A DNA stretch of 64,000 nucleotides from Cephalotus follicularis (GCA_001972305.1 BDDD01002930.1:152039-216038); one strand, 5' to 3'; positions 12,095 through 25,026 are shown, numbered from the stretch's first letter. Notes: generated from the sequence alone by a model not told the origin. Numbers and translations: made by a program.

Positions 12095-12288
12095 TTTATT
12101 CTTTCATGTTAATTTGGAATTTTTGTTTTAGTTATTATAATTGTGAATAATAAATATGTCTTCGTTAGCTGTTAGCAAATGCGTAATTCTAAATTGGTAA
12201 ATTACGTAATTCTATTTTGTACATATTTGGTATGACGTTTCTATCACTTGTCATTTTATATTAACAAATACAGATATTTTACTGTGAC

Positions 12289-13503
12289 ATGGCTCGTGGA
12301 AGTCGATCTTATCGTTCTACCTCTATGAGTGGACGTGGTAGAGGTATGTCTTCTCATGCTGATGATGGGGAGCATGGATTCACAGGCACCACCAGTGGTA
12401 CGTATGTTGTTGAATTCAATTCTTCAATACAAAATTAATGACTCAGATTTATAAGTTTAAAGATATGAATTATGTTCGTATTCTTTGATAATCCACGTGC
12501 TTTATGATGTTATATAGGTCCTGAGCCAGATGGTGTTCCGACCCAGGTGGCGGGGTCCTCCACTCATGCATCCAGTTCAGGCAGAGTTAGTGACAGGGAC
12601 CATCCCTCCACATCCACTGCCAGTGGTATGTTATTTTCCTTCAATATAAAAGGAAAACTTGTTAAACTTATGAATATAATGGATATATAAATCTTTTCAA
12701 TCACTTCACTTGGTTCACAATATCTTGTAGGTTCTCAGTCCCGTACTAGAGGACCCACTGTAGGTATTGATCTTCCGGCACAGCCGGAGGATCGGGTGTA
12801 TGTATCGATCGTTGGAGAGAGGTACCTATACATATGGATTTAAAATTATTCTAACGACGATGAATCTCATGTGCATATAATCGCCATAATTTTTTGATTT
12901 GGTTTTGCAGTGACTTTCCAGTCCCTGAAGTTAAATCCAAGATCAGCGCGTTGTTTAGAAGTACGTTGCTTCAACCCTGGCACAAACACAATTTGTGGCC
13001 TCAAGAAGAGCGTGATCAGCTGTGGGAGAACTTATGTGTAAGTCAATCTATTAACATTTCATTTTGTCACGCTGCATACATGTAAGTTTTTTTTATTTTG
13101 ATTCGCCAGGCAAAGCTCGAGCAATGTTTGACCAGTACTGAAAAATTAATTACAAAAAGTGGATGTGCGATTTGAGGAATGAGTCGAAGATGCTTGCAAA
13201 AGTAAATGACCTCACACAGGCCTGCAGGCAGTTCCCCCCAAGAATCGTTCCCCCACTAGTTTGGGAGCAACTGATGGATATATGGTTGGATCCCCGTTGG
13301 CAGGTTACCTCTTCCAGGCATAAGAACAATAAGTCTAGTGCAAGTCATCTTCCCTACACTGGAGGAAATCGCAGTATGAGCCAATGGCTCAGGGAGGCGG
13401 TATATAACCGAGAACTTAATATTTATTAACCATTTATTTCTTACTTGTTATCCATTAACTTGTATTGTTTTTTTATTTTTGTATTTAGGAGAAAAATAAT
13501 GAA
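12289..13503 (+). pseudogene. CACTA-1 TNPA-like second protein, 5' exons
   Basis: ATG at 12289 (MARGSRSYRS). Exons supported by splice sites: 12289-12397, 12518-12625, 12731-12821, 12911-13036 and 13110 to about 13400. Early exons encode a Ser/Gly-rich N-terminus; the fourth reads KSKISALFRSTLLQPWHKHN; the fifth holds LVWEQLMDIWLDPRWQ and a HLPYTGGNRSMSQWLREA motif. This resembles the plant EnSpm/Ptta TNPA-like family, whose proteins bind the subterminal repeats. Exon 5 has a stop or frame change near 13140. Gypsy-2 interrupts it at 13504, and the gene resumes at about 23039. Confidence 0.75.
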
Positions 13504-15427
13504 TGTCACACCCGTTCCCGACAACAACCGACATCCTACCGAGAACGGATATGATATTCCACATGATAACTTCCTTTCGGAAGTCACCACATGATTGTTA
13601 TAAAACCACTTTAAACTTAAAAAAAATCAAGAAGTTAAACTTTTTCCAAAAACTTGAAAATTTTTCTAACTCTTAGAATCACATCACAATCATGAATACG
13701 TCACAAAAGACAACTGGATAGAATTTCCGAACAGTAACCCAATCATAAGAGAACCGGGCACATATGAACAACATGACTCTCAAGTAATGAAATAGAGAAA
13801 ATAAAGGTCCAACGAAAAAATACAAAGGCACGTCGCCACATAACAACCATATTTAGTAAAAGATAGGAATTGCTCAACGGTATTAACAACAATGCTTAAG
13901 TATAAAAATAAGGGAAGCAATGCAAATAAACAAATCCGGCTCTCAATAGCCATCTCATGATAGAACCAAAAATGGCACATACCCAGCAACAAAACTCAAA
14001 CATAACGATACGAATCTAGAATGAATATAACAGTAGCAACAAAAACAATATATGTCCGCGGGAGTCAATGCGGATACGTCATCACGAAGTGATATGAATA
14101 TACCATCACAAGATCTCATATCAATGTGAACATTCAATCGGAATACCAACAGAGGGCTCAAATGAGAATATCAATAAAGGATTTCAAGAAATCATTATGG
14201 AATCATATAACAAGCCATATCGTATGATAAAATTAAGCAACGAAGGCTATCAACAAGTATGGAAATAAACTCCGAATCAGATTATCAACAAATCAAATGA
14301 TAGTTAAGAATCGTAATAAAGCACACAACAATCATCAACGAATTTCAAAATCAAATATGATAAAGGAAGGAGATGTTCTACTCACAATATCAGAGACGAT
14401 ACTACCACGGACTAACCCCTCGAAGATTTGAATCGACTATCGGGTTCTCATCATCGTTTCGAAACTCTATCAACCGTCACACTGCATTAACATCACATAT
14501 CCGTTACTTTCTACATATACGCAGTTAACACTGTGAGTCACCGGAGCTTTGGCTAATTTCCGGTTAACCTGCCAAAGTTCCAACGACACCCAAAACAACC
14601 CCTAAAAAAACTGATCAAAACTCACGGCGACTCGCCCGGAAATGGGCAGCCACCACTAGCACTGAGTTTGACTCACTGAGTCAACTCGCCGGTCGACCAA
14701 CAATTATGGCCACTTCACAAAAAAGTGTCCACGAGGCCCATACTACACGTCTCTGCTCGTAATTCGCCGAGAATCGGCGGCTGCCGCCGCGCCAAAGGTC
14801 CGACTGAGATGTCATTGCTCCGGTCTCACCACCCCTGGCCTCCACATGGTCCGGGCTACGCGTTGGTGACCGAGACTCGCTGGGAATCGCCGCCAAAAGT
14901 GGTGGCAGAGGCGACAGCGAGTCAACTCGTTCAGTTGTCTCAACCGTCACCTCCGGCCGAATCACGCCTCAACCACCACTGAAATGGAGAGAGGTGGTCT
15001 TCTAGTCCATGACCGATCCAACTCGCGCTCAAAACGGCGGAGGAGGACAGCCGGCAGTGTCGGCGGACGAAGAAGAAAGGAAGAGAAAGAAGAAAAAAGA
15101 GGAGGAAGGAGGCTTACCGGCGGCTGATGGAAGACCCGCGCCGCTCTTGCCGGTGCCTCACGCTTCCCGGTGTCTCTTCTCCGGTGTCTCTCCATCTCTC
15201 TCTCCCGTGTTCTCACTCTCTCTGTTTTAACTCTCTCCCTCTCTGTTTTCTTTCTTCATTCTCAGGCACTATGCGCCCGAGCCCCTTTTTAATTAGTCTG
15301 GCGCGTCTAGTGCCTTCAAGACGCGCCAGGCCTCTTTTTTTTGAATAGAAAATAACAATATTAATAATACTAATATTATACTCACGTGTTTTGCAAATCA
15401 GCCTCGTAAATGTGACGGGGCGTCACA
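13504..15427 (-). repeat. Gypsy-2 left (3') LTR
   Basis: 1,924 bp, TG at 13504 to CA at 15427. Its copy on the right begins at 18109. Compared with that copy it lacks about 55 bp after CTAACTCTTA (present at about 18281-18334). The GC-rich, CT-rich part at 14600-15340 gives several long shadow ORFs (Arg/Ser/Pro-rich) in all LTRs of this family; I do not regard them as genes. Confidence 0.9.
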
Positions 15428-15442
15428 ATCTCCCCCCCTTAA
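15428..15442 (-). promoter_or_regulatory. Gypsy-2 polypurine tract
   Basis: On the minus strand the text AAGGGGGGGAGATT directly precedes the 3' LTR. Polypurine tracts resist RNase H and prime second-strand synthesis. Confidence 0.8.
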
Positions 15443-18090
15443 GAAATTTCGTCCCCGAAATTTACTCACATCACAGGATGAAGAAATGTGAATACATGTC
15501 TGCTCATTTCGTCCATACTCTCTCAACACTGATACGTGGAAGCTATCATGGATACATTCTAGTTCTGTAGATAAGTTGAACTGGTAGACAAATACACCAA
15601 TACATAGAGTGGTGTCGAATGATCCAATGTCGTTGGAACTGAGCCTTTCGTAGCTTTCTAACTTAAACACTCTTGTACCGTGATGCCCGTAAGAACACTT
15701 TTTCATCCAGTTGAAACTTCATGTTCACTCGACATTTATTTACGAACTCCTCATTGATACTATCCCAACATGAGGTATCTCGTGTTGCCAACCACACAAC
15801 ATCCATGGAGATACATGCCACTAGCTTGTGTCTATGATAGTCATAAGACAAGCCCATCTTAGAACTATTCTCGCTCAAGCGCTGAACTTCAAAGTTCTGA
15901 TGAGATCCGGTGCATTAGTGCTGGTATGATCGCACCCCCAAACAGTCTAGATGATACATGAGCCGATTCGACAGAAATAAGCCATTGGATAGGTCATCCC
16001 AGTATGACTTATGTCACATTACACCTTAGCTGTGTCCGTGTCAGTCATATAACGAAGTCCATCATGACATGCTCCTATAAGACGTAAAAAACCACATAAG
16101 CCACGCATTGAAGCCAACATGCAAGTTTGTGGGGTCAACAAGGCACACGAACATCATACGTGTCAAGCGACAACACTTGGACAGCGAATATGGAACAAAG
16201 TCTCATGCTCATTTCATATCCCGTATCTGATTGCACGAGAAAGGTGTAGAAGCCCACGAATAAACAGCATATGCTTGAAGCACAAGAACTCAAACGCAAC
16301 CCACCAATAGCAAGGATATCCGAAGACAAAACTGAAAAGGCATGCATATCGATCGATTGATGAATCAATATGGAGCCAGCCAAGCCACGCAATCAGAATC
16401 CCGCTCAAGTGCCCGTACGTATAAAAGCAAGAAGTTATCTGAACGAACCACAATTCAAAACGATTAATAGTCAACGTCAAATGTGTGGAAACATCGAGAG
16501 AATTCCATGCTAGAACCGTTAGGCGTGATATGAGAATGAGTAAAAACTCCTGGTGCGGATAATCAAGGCTGCCAATCGAAACATCATGTACACAGGATGC
16601 ACAGGCTCAAAACACCATGAAGGCAGGTTGCATACTCATGTCGTTATACGTATAAAACGCCAGCATACGCAGAAGAACGCGTACATAATTACACAGATAA
16701 ACCTCGTGCAAGCATCACATTATGCGTTCACAATCGCCAAGCAAGAAGCAAAAAGTGCCCATAATAGCATGCGTAAAAACTCTTTACGTGGACATTGAAT
16801 GCATCATCTGCCTAAAACGCACACGAGCGCACATCAAGATGCACACGCAAAAGCTAGGCGCATAACAATTTTCATCAATAGCACAAGGGTACCACAATCA
16901 TAGCACACATTTTTGCTAGAGAATATAGAGTAGTTGCAGTTGCTTGTAGTTTCGCTATTGCTCCACACTAAGTTGTTGGTATGTTGATCATCTCATTATC
17001 AGAACTGCGATATTCCTTTTCATGTTGTTCTACCAGAAGTGCTCCCTCCAGCAACGACACACTTGGTACTATTTTTAGATTGTATCGCATAAGATGAACT
17101 ATGGTGTTCACAAGGACTTACATTTGACGGCTTCATTAAGCGACGGACATAACCTGTCCTCATACATCAGCGTTCCGTCATTTCGAAGCGAGTAGTCAGT
17201 GCGATTACCATTCTATCACCGAGCATCACTGATCTTATCCTGCAATATCAATCTCTCCCGAAGAGCAGACGATAAAGCTTCCATGCATAAGGCTAACAGG
17301 TTTACGTGCAATGATCTGACTCCGCTAACAAAATGAATAACTCATCTGAAGATAAGCCAGAGAAGCACAAAACTTCTTACTCAAAGCATCTGTAACCGTG
17401 TTTGCATTACCCTGGGGGATCGTTAGCATAACCATAGTCCTTAATCGTCTCCACGTAGCTCCGTCGAGTTTTGAATCCCTGTATACAAAGACCTACGCTG
17501 AGCCAACATTCATCCACAATAGATGATGTCATCTCGACAGAACTCTTATAGGCTGAATCCTTCATTGTACTCTGCTAAAGTTTCCACTAAGTACTCAAAC
17601 AGAAAGTATTATACTAGTTGCCTAAACCTCTTCTGACGATTCGTCACTGCGAAGCAGTACTGGAATATATACAAAAACCTTAGAGTAGTTCCGCCATAGC
17701 ATTTAGGGTGTTCTGTCGTGTACATCGTGCCCGATAGCTTACAAAGTCCCGAGTAGCTAGACTATAGCCCGCTAGAACTCTGACTCAGACATATCGATTA
17801 ATAAAGGGATATAGGGAAGGTACGTTATCGCGACTAACTCGGCCGCTAGCCAAAAAGAAATGATATCCTAGAATATCTTCGATCTTAGAATCCTTATCCT
17901 TACATCGTACTCTAATTCAACATAAGACGTTTATCTGGTAAGTAAAAAAAAACTCACTATTTATCCTCCATGTACCCATCTTACCGACCACGGGGCATGC
18001 TACCGAACACATGATATGCAAGAGTTTGTAAAACTTAAAACCACTTTTGAAAAATAATTTACAATACAAGTCTAGAGAATGTAAAACCAA
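15428..18090 (-). pseudogene. Gypsy-2 internal region with faint pol remnants
   Basis: Only 2.7 kb, far too short for a full gypsy interior. Minus-strand frames at 15398-15706 and 15663-15878 recall the C-terminal part of a gypsy integrase: FQLDEKVFLRAS, then CIHDSFHVSVLREYG (family pattern: HDVFHVSMLRKY). Text near 16030-16090 resembles the integrase MDFV..LP region. Nothing from about 16100 to 17900 translates into a recognisable gag, protease or RT; there are stops in all frames. The interior is old or internally deleted. Confidence 0.6.
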
Positions 18091-18108
18091 AGGCTCTGAT
18101 ACAAAAAT
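18091..18108 (-). promoter_or_regulatory. Gypsy-2 primer-binding site
   Basis: The minus strand adjoining the LTR reads TTGTATCAGAGCCT, close to the initiator Met tRNA complement TGGTATCAGAGC. It marks the right LTR as the 5' LTR. Confidence 0.75.
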
Positions 18109-20434
18109 TGTCACACACGTTCCCGACAACAACCGACATCCTACCGAGAACGGATATGACATTGCACATGATAACTTCCTTTCCGAAGTCACCACATGAT
18201 TGTTATAAAACCACTTTAAACTTAAAAAAAATCAAGAAGTTAAACTTTTTCCAAAAACTTGAAAATTTTTCTAACTCTTACACAAATGTGAGAAGGTGAC
18301 CAAGTCACCCAGAGCATCGAGCATATAACCGCTCAGAATCACATCACAATCATGAATACGTCACAAAAGACAACTAGATACAATTTCCGAACAATAACCC
18401 CAACATAGGAAAATCGGGCATATATGAACAACATGACTCTCAAGTAATGAAATAGAGAAAATGAAGGTCCAGCGAAAAAATACAAAGGCACGTCGCCACA
18501 TAACAACCATTTTTAGTAAAAGATAGGAATTGCTCAACGGTATTAACAATAATGCTTAAGTATAACAATAAGGGAACCAATCCAAATAAACAAATCGGGC
18601 CCTCAATATCCATCTCATGATGGAACCAAAAATCGCACATACCCAGCAACAAAACTCAAACATAACGATACGAATCTAGAATGAATATAACAGTAGCAAC
18701 AAAAACAATATATGTCCGCAAGAGTCAATGCGGATACGAATTCACGAAGTGAAATGAATATACGATCACAAGATCTCATATCAATGTGAACATTCAATCG
18801 GAATACCAACAGAGGGCTCAAACGAGAATATCAATAAAGGATTTCAAGAAACCATTATGGAATCATATAACAAGCCATATTGTATGATAAAATTAAGCAA
18901 TAAAGGCTATCAACAAGTATGGAAATAAACTCGAAATCAGATTATCAACAAATCAAATGATAGTTAAGAATCGTAATAAAGCACACAACAATCATCAATG
19001 AATTTCAAAATCAAATAAGATAAAGGAAGGAGATGTTCTACTCACAATATCAGAGCCGATACTACCACGGACTAACCCCTCGAAGCTTTGAATCGACTAT
19101 CGGGTTCTCATCATCGTTTCGAAACTCTATCAACCGTCACACTGCATTAACAGCACATATCTGTTACTTTCTACATATACGCAGTTAACACTGTGAGTCA
19201 CCGGAGCTTTGGCCAATTTCCGGTTAACCTGCCAAAGTTTCGACGACACCCAATGTATTACCCCATTCGTTCACATGCATATTTTCGGATTTTTAATTGA
19301 TTTTATTTCGCTTTTTTATATTATGTTGGCCTATTTTAATTTATGGACTCTTTGTTTGGACTATATGATATAATTTTTTTTTTGGCTTTTATGTCGTAGG
19401 CTAAATAATACCATCTTTGGCTTTTGATAAGTTAAGGGAATAAGGATTATGGAAAAATAAAAACTTATTGTTTTGTATTTTAAAATCAGTTTTTAAAATA
19501 TTAATATGGTTTGTGAATATTAATTTGGGCTTTTACGTTTTAGGCTTAAAGACGTTAATTTTGAGCTATTGAATATTGGTTGGACTATGTACATGAATAA
19601 GTAAAATTAATTGAATTAATTTTATTGTATTGTAAATTAATTTAAATTAGTTTTATTTATTATAAATGGAAAAATATTTTGATTAAGGAATAAAACCTTA
19701 TTTTTGGTTAAAGGCTTATTTTTTTCCCTTTTATTTCTTTCCCTCTCCCTCTCTCTCACGTATTCTTCCTTCTTGCTGCCCAAAGCGTCTTCTTTCCTTC
19801 TTCCTCTCCCTCAATCCCGAATTGTGTGCCTCTTTCCCTATTCTAACAGATTTTGGATTCCTTTACTGCATTACCATGACCTAAATTACCTTTCCCATAT
19901 TGTATATGTATGCTATATGTTCATTGTTGTGCCTCCATTGCTTATCTCTCTCCTTGAGTCAAACCTGCATGATTAGAAGTTGTTTTTGTCTTCATTGCTT
20001 CACTGAATCAGGTTGGTTTTCCTCTGTTAATATGGCATAGCAATGAATTTCATTTTATATCATCAAGTTGCATGTTCATGAAGGCTGCTAGTATGTTGCT
20101 TTTGTTCTACTCCCTGCCATGCATGTTTTACTGATGTTCTGAGATTGTTAGAAAGTTAAGAAGTGCCTTATAATCATACAAACAGCTTTTGAATATGATA
20201 ATGGGTGTTTGACAGAAATTTAGTAATGGAATTATGTATATAGTAAATTGGAACTTGCCTCTCTTTAAAAAGTGTGATCACCCATTGCATGAACTTTTGA
20301 TTATGGATGTTTAAATGCCACGGTTAAGTCACATAAGACCTATATAAGTGTTTGAGATCATCTGGTAATGTTGTAACATGGTTTTGACAGAAAATTGGAA
20401 TTGAATTGCTATGTTTTGCTGTTCTGTCGCCCAG

Positions 20435-20602
20435 AACAGTCGACTGCCTCGTGAGACAGCCGACTGTTTTGCCTTGAGCAGCCGACTGGACCCCCATCAC
20501 AGTCGACTGGATTCATACCCAGGTTGAGTAGTCGACTACCTATGCCACCCAGTCGACTTCCACCCTTTGAGTAGCCGACTGGATCTTGATGCAGTCGATT
20601 GG
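20435..20602 (+). repeat. CAGTCGACTG palindrome array in Solo-1
   Basis: About eight variants of CAGTCGACTG spaced by 20-30 bp (for example ACAGTCGACTGCC, ACAGCCGACTGTT, GCAGCCGACTGGA, GTAGTCGACTACC, CAGTCGACTTCC, GCAGTCGATTGGA). The sequence between them is not conserved. Confidence 0.85.
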
Positions 20603-20816
20603 AATTGCCCAGGAATTTTCTGGTTTTAAGTTTTGTGATCCGTTTGTTTGTCTAATGATTTGGAGTCTGTTTTAAACACTATTAAGTTACTGTTTGATGT
20701 TTGGAAGTGATATTTAAATGCTTATATGAATGAAATTGTATCTTTTAGATTTGTGTGCTTCGAGGGACTTTTAAAATTGTTGATCAATTCATCTATCTTT
20801 GTTGTGATCGCTTAAG

Positions 20817-21010
20817 GTACGGATCACTCTTTCTTTGGTGCTCCTATTGCTTTTACTGTAGTAAATAAAAATATAGTTTTACTTTATGAATAACGTACGG
20901 ATGTTTCGTTCCTTGACACCCTCCTACTATTTTTATAGTAAAAAGATAGTTTTACTTTATGGGTAACGTACGGATTCTTCGTTCTTGGCTTATTCCTACG
21001 GTTTTACTTA
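20817..21010 (+). repeat. Imperfect tandem repeat, about 75 bp, in Solo-1
   Basis: GTACGGAT recurs at 20817, 20895 and 20968 (spacings 78 and 73 bp). Between them lie repeated TAGTTTTACTTTATG and GTAAC segments. It lies in the LTR downstream of the palindrome array. Confidence 0.75.
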
Positions 21011-23038
21011 AATGAATTCAAATGTGATTCCTGCTGTTTTATGAACTTGGCTATGTTTTATGATTCGATATGATTTTGACAATAAAAGTCAGTTGACATT
21101 TTGTGATTTTAATGTTCTTGACTTTATTCTTATGCTATGGTATGTTAAGAAATATTATACGATCATCTCTTTACAGTGGAAAAATAAATGAGTTTATACT
21201 ATGTAATGATTTTTGTTATGTCCAGAAAATGTTTAAAAAATGTGTTTTCATTTTTAAATTGTTTTTAGAAATAAAGCAATGTTTTCGAAATGAGGATACA
21301 CACAGGGATATTTCCTACCTATGGAGGTACCATAGGCACGTCGTTGGCCTGGCACGGGGACGTGACATTTCCGTAGCGGTGTGATTTGACTACGGCGTCT
21401 CTCTTTGTTTTGAATAAGTCTCATGAGGTGGATTTATGGATCCGATTTTTTTGATAGAGGCGTATGGGTATACTCTAGTTTTTGTTATGTTAAGGATTCG
21501 GATTCTGAGGATTGATTGTGTAGTGTCGTACACGTCTTTCCGTTTGGCATGTGGGCCTCGCGAACCCCTTGCAACTTCGCATATGTGTATGCGCTTTGGA
21601 TCTCGGTAATGAGATTTCAGAATCGGATAAATCTCTGTGATATGTTTGGATCTCTATGATGAGATTATGGAATCGGATAAGTTTTTATTTTGAAATCTTT
21701 AACTTGACTGACGTTAAAGTAAGTTAAACGTTTAATTTGGATACGGTTTGTTTTTCGTCTTGAATATGTTTTGGGATTTTGAACTTGGCTTATGTTTTTA
21801 AATTGAATAACGCTTTTAAAATTAGATATTCATTTTGAATTGATTGTATGACCCCTTACTTTATCTTTTGAAAATAATGTTTAAATTATTTTATGCATAA
21901 GGTATATGATATTTAAAGATTCAGGTATTTTCTATCTTTTAAATTATCGTTTTATGTTTTATGATTCTATATCCGTACTGAGGTTTGCTCATCCGCGTTT
22001 TTGTTTCCATGCGGCAGGTTTTCTGGGACAGCATCCGGGCAATGTGTGATGAGCGAGACGTCACCTATGATAAGGACCACTTAGGAGATGGAACCGTTTA
22101 TGCTTAGTTATTTTACGGTCATGTTAGAACCCTTATTTAAACTATATTATGTCTTTTAGTTTTTGACTTAGAATTATGTTTAAGCTTTTTTGTTTATGTT
22201 TAACTTTCCAGACTATGTTTAAGTTTTAGATTATTAATAAAGTTTTCAGACTATTTATTAGTTTATATATGTTATGTTTAGACCATCACGCAATTCGAAT
22301 AAAAGATGAGTTAATAATTTGACAAAAAGAAATAAAATTGAGCCATGTTATAAGATAGATTATGTTTAGTCTCGGATTAGGAACCGTAATGACTCCCGCC
22401 GTTCGAGGGGTGTTACACCCAAAACAACCCCTAAAATAACTGATCAAAACTCACGGCGACTCGCCCGGAAATGGGCAGCCACCACTGCCAGGGAGTTTGA
22501 CTCACTGAGTCAACTCGCCAGGCAACCAACAATTATGACCGCTTCACAAAAAAAGTGTCCACGAGGTCCATACTACACGTCTCTGCCTGTAATTTGCTAA
22601 GAATCGGTGGCTGCCGCCCCGCCAGAGCTCCGGCCGAGACGCCATTGCTCCGGTCTTACCACCCCTGGCCTCCACATGGTCCGATCTACGCGTTGGTGAC
22701 CGTGACTCGCCGGGAATTACCGCCAAAAGTGGCGGCAGAGGCGACAGCGAGTCAACTCGTTCAGTTGTCTCAACCGTCACCTCCGACCGAATCACGCCTC
22801 AACCACCACTGAAATGGAGAGAGGTGGTCTTCTAGGCCACGACCGGCCCAACCCGCGCTCAAAACGGTGGCAGAGGATAGCCGGCAGTGTCGGCAGACGA
22901 AGAAGAAAGGAAGAGAAAGTAGAAAAAAGAGGAGGAATGAGGCTTACCGGCGGCTGAAGGAAGACTCGCGCCGCTCTTCCCGGTGCCTCGCGCTTCCCGA
23001 CGTCTCTCCATCTCTCTCTCCCGTGTTCTCACTCTCTC

Positions 23039-23636
23039 AGACATGTGGTTGGAGACAGTGGGAAAGCCGAAGAAGGGGTTAATTCATGGCCTTGGAAATT
23101 TTATGAATGCTAAAAAGGCAAAGAAGAAGTATCAATCGAGCTCACCATCATATAATGATCATCGTGTAGAAAGCGGAGCTTCAGTTCATGGTGGTCCTGA
23201 TCATACTCCTAGTGTGCCTGATGCGAGCGTGGAGGAGGTGGTTCAATGACATATTGGAGGACTGCGTGAGGAACTTATGGCAGCCATGAGCGCGCAGATT
23301 GCAACTATTCAGGATATGTTTGCAACACATATGAGAGGGTCATATCCTGGAGCATCGCACAATACCCCAAATGTGACTACACACTTTGATCCTGGTGTTG
23401 GTCCTCACTCGGATCCTTTTCCTGTTGTTTCGTCATCACATCAGACTTCTTACGGTCCTCAGTTTGATCCTCCACATCGGATTACTCACCCAGTAGCTCC
23501 TCCAGCGGAATTTGGTCAGCCTACCCCTTCTCGGCAGCGTGCTTATCATTAAACGCCTTCTCCATACCCAGATGTTCATATGTATTGGTCACAGCATGAT
23601 GATGATGAGGAGGAGGAGGATGATGATGATGATTAG
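23039..23636 (+). pseudogene. CACTA-1 TNPA-like second protein, C-terminal part
   Basis: Continuation of the gene broken by Gypsy-2. One frame reads WLETVGKPKKGLIHGLGNF, a basic KKAKKKYQSSS stretch, a glutamate- and alanine-rich helix (LREELMAAMSAQIATIQDMF), a Pro/His/Ser-rich stretch, and an acidic HDDDEEEEDDDD tail ending at 23636. Two in-frame stops (TGA at 23247, TAA at 23550) break it. The VG.KKG..HGLG motif is typical of the C-terminal part of these proteins. Part of the middle is missing, lost with the end of the Gypsy-2 LTR. Gypsy-3 lies 44 bp downstream. Confidence 0.75.
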
Positions 23637-23887
23637 GATCGAGATGATGCGCACTATTGTGCTGATGATTAGATGTGAACTGTTTAGCATACAAATGTGT
23701 AGTTTTTAATGTGTTATTTGTGATATTTTTATGCTTGGAATAGACTACTTTGGTTGTGTTATATTGATTTTCAGGTACAAGTGCAAAATGACCAAAGTGC
23801 AAGAATACTACCCAAAAGTGTGCAAAATTGGAGCTTAAAAGAGTAAGGATTGAAGAATGGGAAAAATCTGCAAAAAATAGGGCAAAA

Positions 23888-24230
23888 GCGTCGATGTCTT
23901 TCATCTAAGTCGATGTCTTTTCTGGGTTTACAACAAAGAAGTCGACGTCTTTGGTTATAAGTCGACGTCTTTTCTGGAAAATGCAACAATCTTCAAAGAG
24001 CTATGAAAAAGAAGTCGACGTCTTTTTACAAAGAAGTCGAAGCCTTTCATGAAGATCGACGTCTTTCAACATTCACATCGATGTCTTTTAACAAAATTGA
24101 CCTGTAACTTTTGGAGCAAAAGAATTCGACGTCTTTAGCAAAAGAAGTCGACGGCTTTCACTCGCATCTCAGCAAGTCGCGAATTTTACACAAAGAAGTC
24201 GACGCCTTTCAAAAGAAGTCGACATCTTCC
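23888..24230 (+). repeat. AAGTCGACGTCTT palindrome array, Gypsy-3 left LTR
   Basis: About 13 variants of AAGTCGACGTCTT, at least six with the exact GTCGAC core, at 15-40 bp spacing in the U3 part of the LTR. The array ends about 85 bp before the TATA box. Confidence 0.9.
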
Positions 24231-24315
24231 TCTGCAGCAAAAATAGAAAGTTCAGATTTTTGCCATATTTTGTAACTAGGATTGCTTTTATTCCGTTTTT
24301 GATCAATTGTGTAGT

Positions 24316-24325
24316 ATATAAATAA
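24316..24325 (+). promoter_or_regulatory. Gypsy-3 LTR TATA box
   Basis: TATATAAATA in the left LTR. The right LTR has TATATAAACA at the matching place (about 29939). No start site can be read, but the position downstream of the array fits a U3 promoter. Confidence 0.6.
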
Positions 24326-25026
24326 TGTTATTTCGGCCAAATAGGGCAGAGAGTTTGTGGAAGTAGCCACCTCCCTCCTTAGTTTAGTTTCTTCATGCTT
24401 TGTAACTAGTTTTTAGGGTTTTGGGTTAGAACAAGCCTAGATTGTTATTGTTTCAATTCCATCAATAAAAAACCCTTGAATATTTGATTTGTTCTTCAAT
24501 ATTTTTGCCTTCGCACATACTTTGTTTGTCTGATTAAAATCCACACTCATCTTGTCGGTGAAGCTGAAAGTTGGTGAATAAATGGAGCTTAATTCAACGG
24601 AGTCTACTCATACGATTTGTCGAAACGAACACACTTGGTATAGACCTAGCATGACTACTCATACGTCTTGTCTGATTAAAATCCACACTTCGTATAGACC
24701 TAGCATGACTACTCATACGTCTTGTCATCACCGCCGCACTCTGTATCGACCTAGCTGCCGTTGTTTATCAAGGTATGATCGTTCAACTTCATGGAATTGT
24801 TCAATACAATCTACGGTGAGTTTCTGTACCCTAAACCGCTTTTTAATTATATCTTTTCTTATTTTATATTCATTAGTTTTTAATAGCTTATCTCTAAATT
24901 CGTATACTTCGCCTAGGTTAGATAAATTACAACTAGTTTACGTTTCCCTGCGTTCGACCCGTTACTGCATGATCCGTGCACTTGCGGCTATAAATTTTAA
25001 TACATTCTTTTTAACAGTGAACAAGT

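Larger units (their letters stand above)
19254..22417 (+). mobile_element. Solo-1, solo LTR of a gypsy-like element
   Basis: 3,164 bp starting TGTATTACCCC and ending GGGGTGTTACA (TG...CA), flanked on both sides by CCCAA (19249-19253 and 22418-22422), a perfect 5-bp TSD. The interrupted Gypsy-2 LTR reads straight across once it is taken out. No primer site, polypurine tract or pol sequence was seen, so this is a solo LTR left by recombination between two LTRs. Strand is assumed from the TGTATTACCCC start. Mostly AT-rich; small ORFs such as 19704-19976 are not recognisable. Confidence 0.9.
13504..23038 (-). mobile_element. Gypsy-2, degenerate minus-strand gypsy element with truncated 5' LTR
   Basis: 3' LTR at 13504-15427, internal region 15428-18108, 5' LTR from 18109 to about 23038 with Solo-1 inside. 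The LTR starts TGTCACACCCGTTCC and ends GGGGCGTCACA. A polypurine tract next to the left LTR and a primer-binding site next to the right LTR (both minus strand) give the orientation. About 206 bp of the outer end of the right LTR are gone together with adjacent CACTA coding sequence, so no TSD can be shown. The LTR belongs to the same family as Solo-3 but lacks about 1.7 kb of it. Confidence 0.85.
18109..23038 (-). repeat. Gypsy-2 right (5') LTR, interrupted by Solo-1 and truncated
   Basis: Begins TGTCACACACGTTCCC. It follows the left LTR closely to 19253, is interrupted by Solo-1 (19254-22417), resumes at 22418 with CCCAAAACAACCCC, and stops matching at about 23038, some 206 bp short of the expected end. 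Confidence 0.85.
23681..25023 (+). repeat. Gypsy-3 left LTR
   Basis: 1,343 bp, starting TGTTTAGCATAC and ending AACAGTGAACA. It contains the AAGTCGACGTCTT array (23888-24230), a TATA box at 24316 and an AATAAA-type signal near 24463. It is 32 bp longer than the right LTR, mostly from extra sequence in the palindrome array. Confidence 0.92.

Noticed and set aside
14681..15348. Arg/Ser/Pro-rich ORFs in the GC-rich part of the Gypsy-2 LTR (also 22544-23082 and 53075-53727)
   Set aside because: They occur in all LTRs of this family on both strands at once, with different frames and ends in each; shadow ORFs of CT-rich LTR sequence.
20435..20602. Regularly spaced short palindromes resembling a CRISPR array
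   Set aside because: Repeats are about 10 bp and degenerate, spacers are uneven, the setting is a plant LTR, and there are no cas genes.
19254..22417. Solo-1 as a full element or a host gene
   Set aside because: No primer site, polypurine tract or pol, and ends plus TSD are those of a single LTR; no frame longer than about 93 residues.
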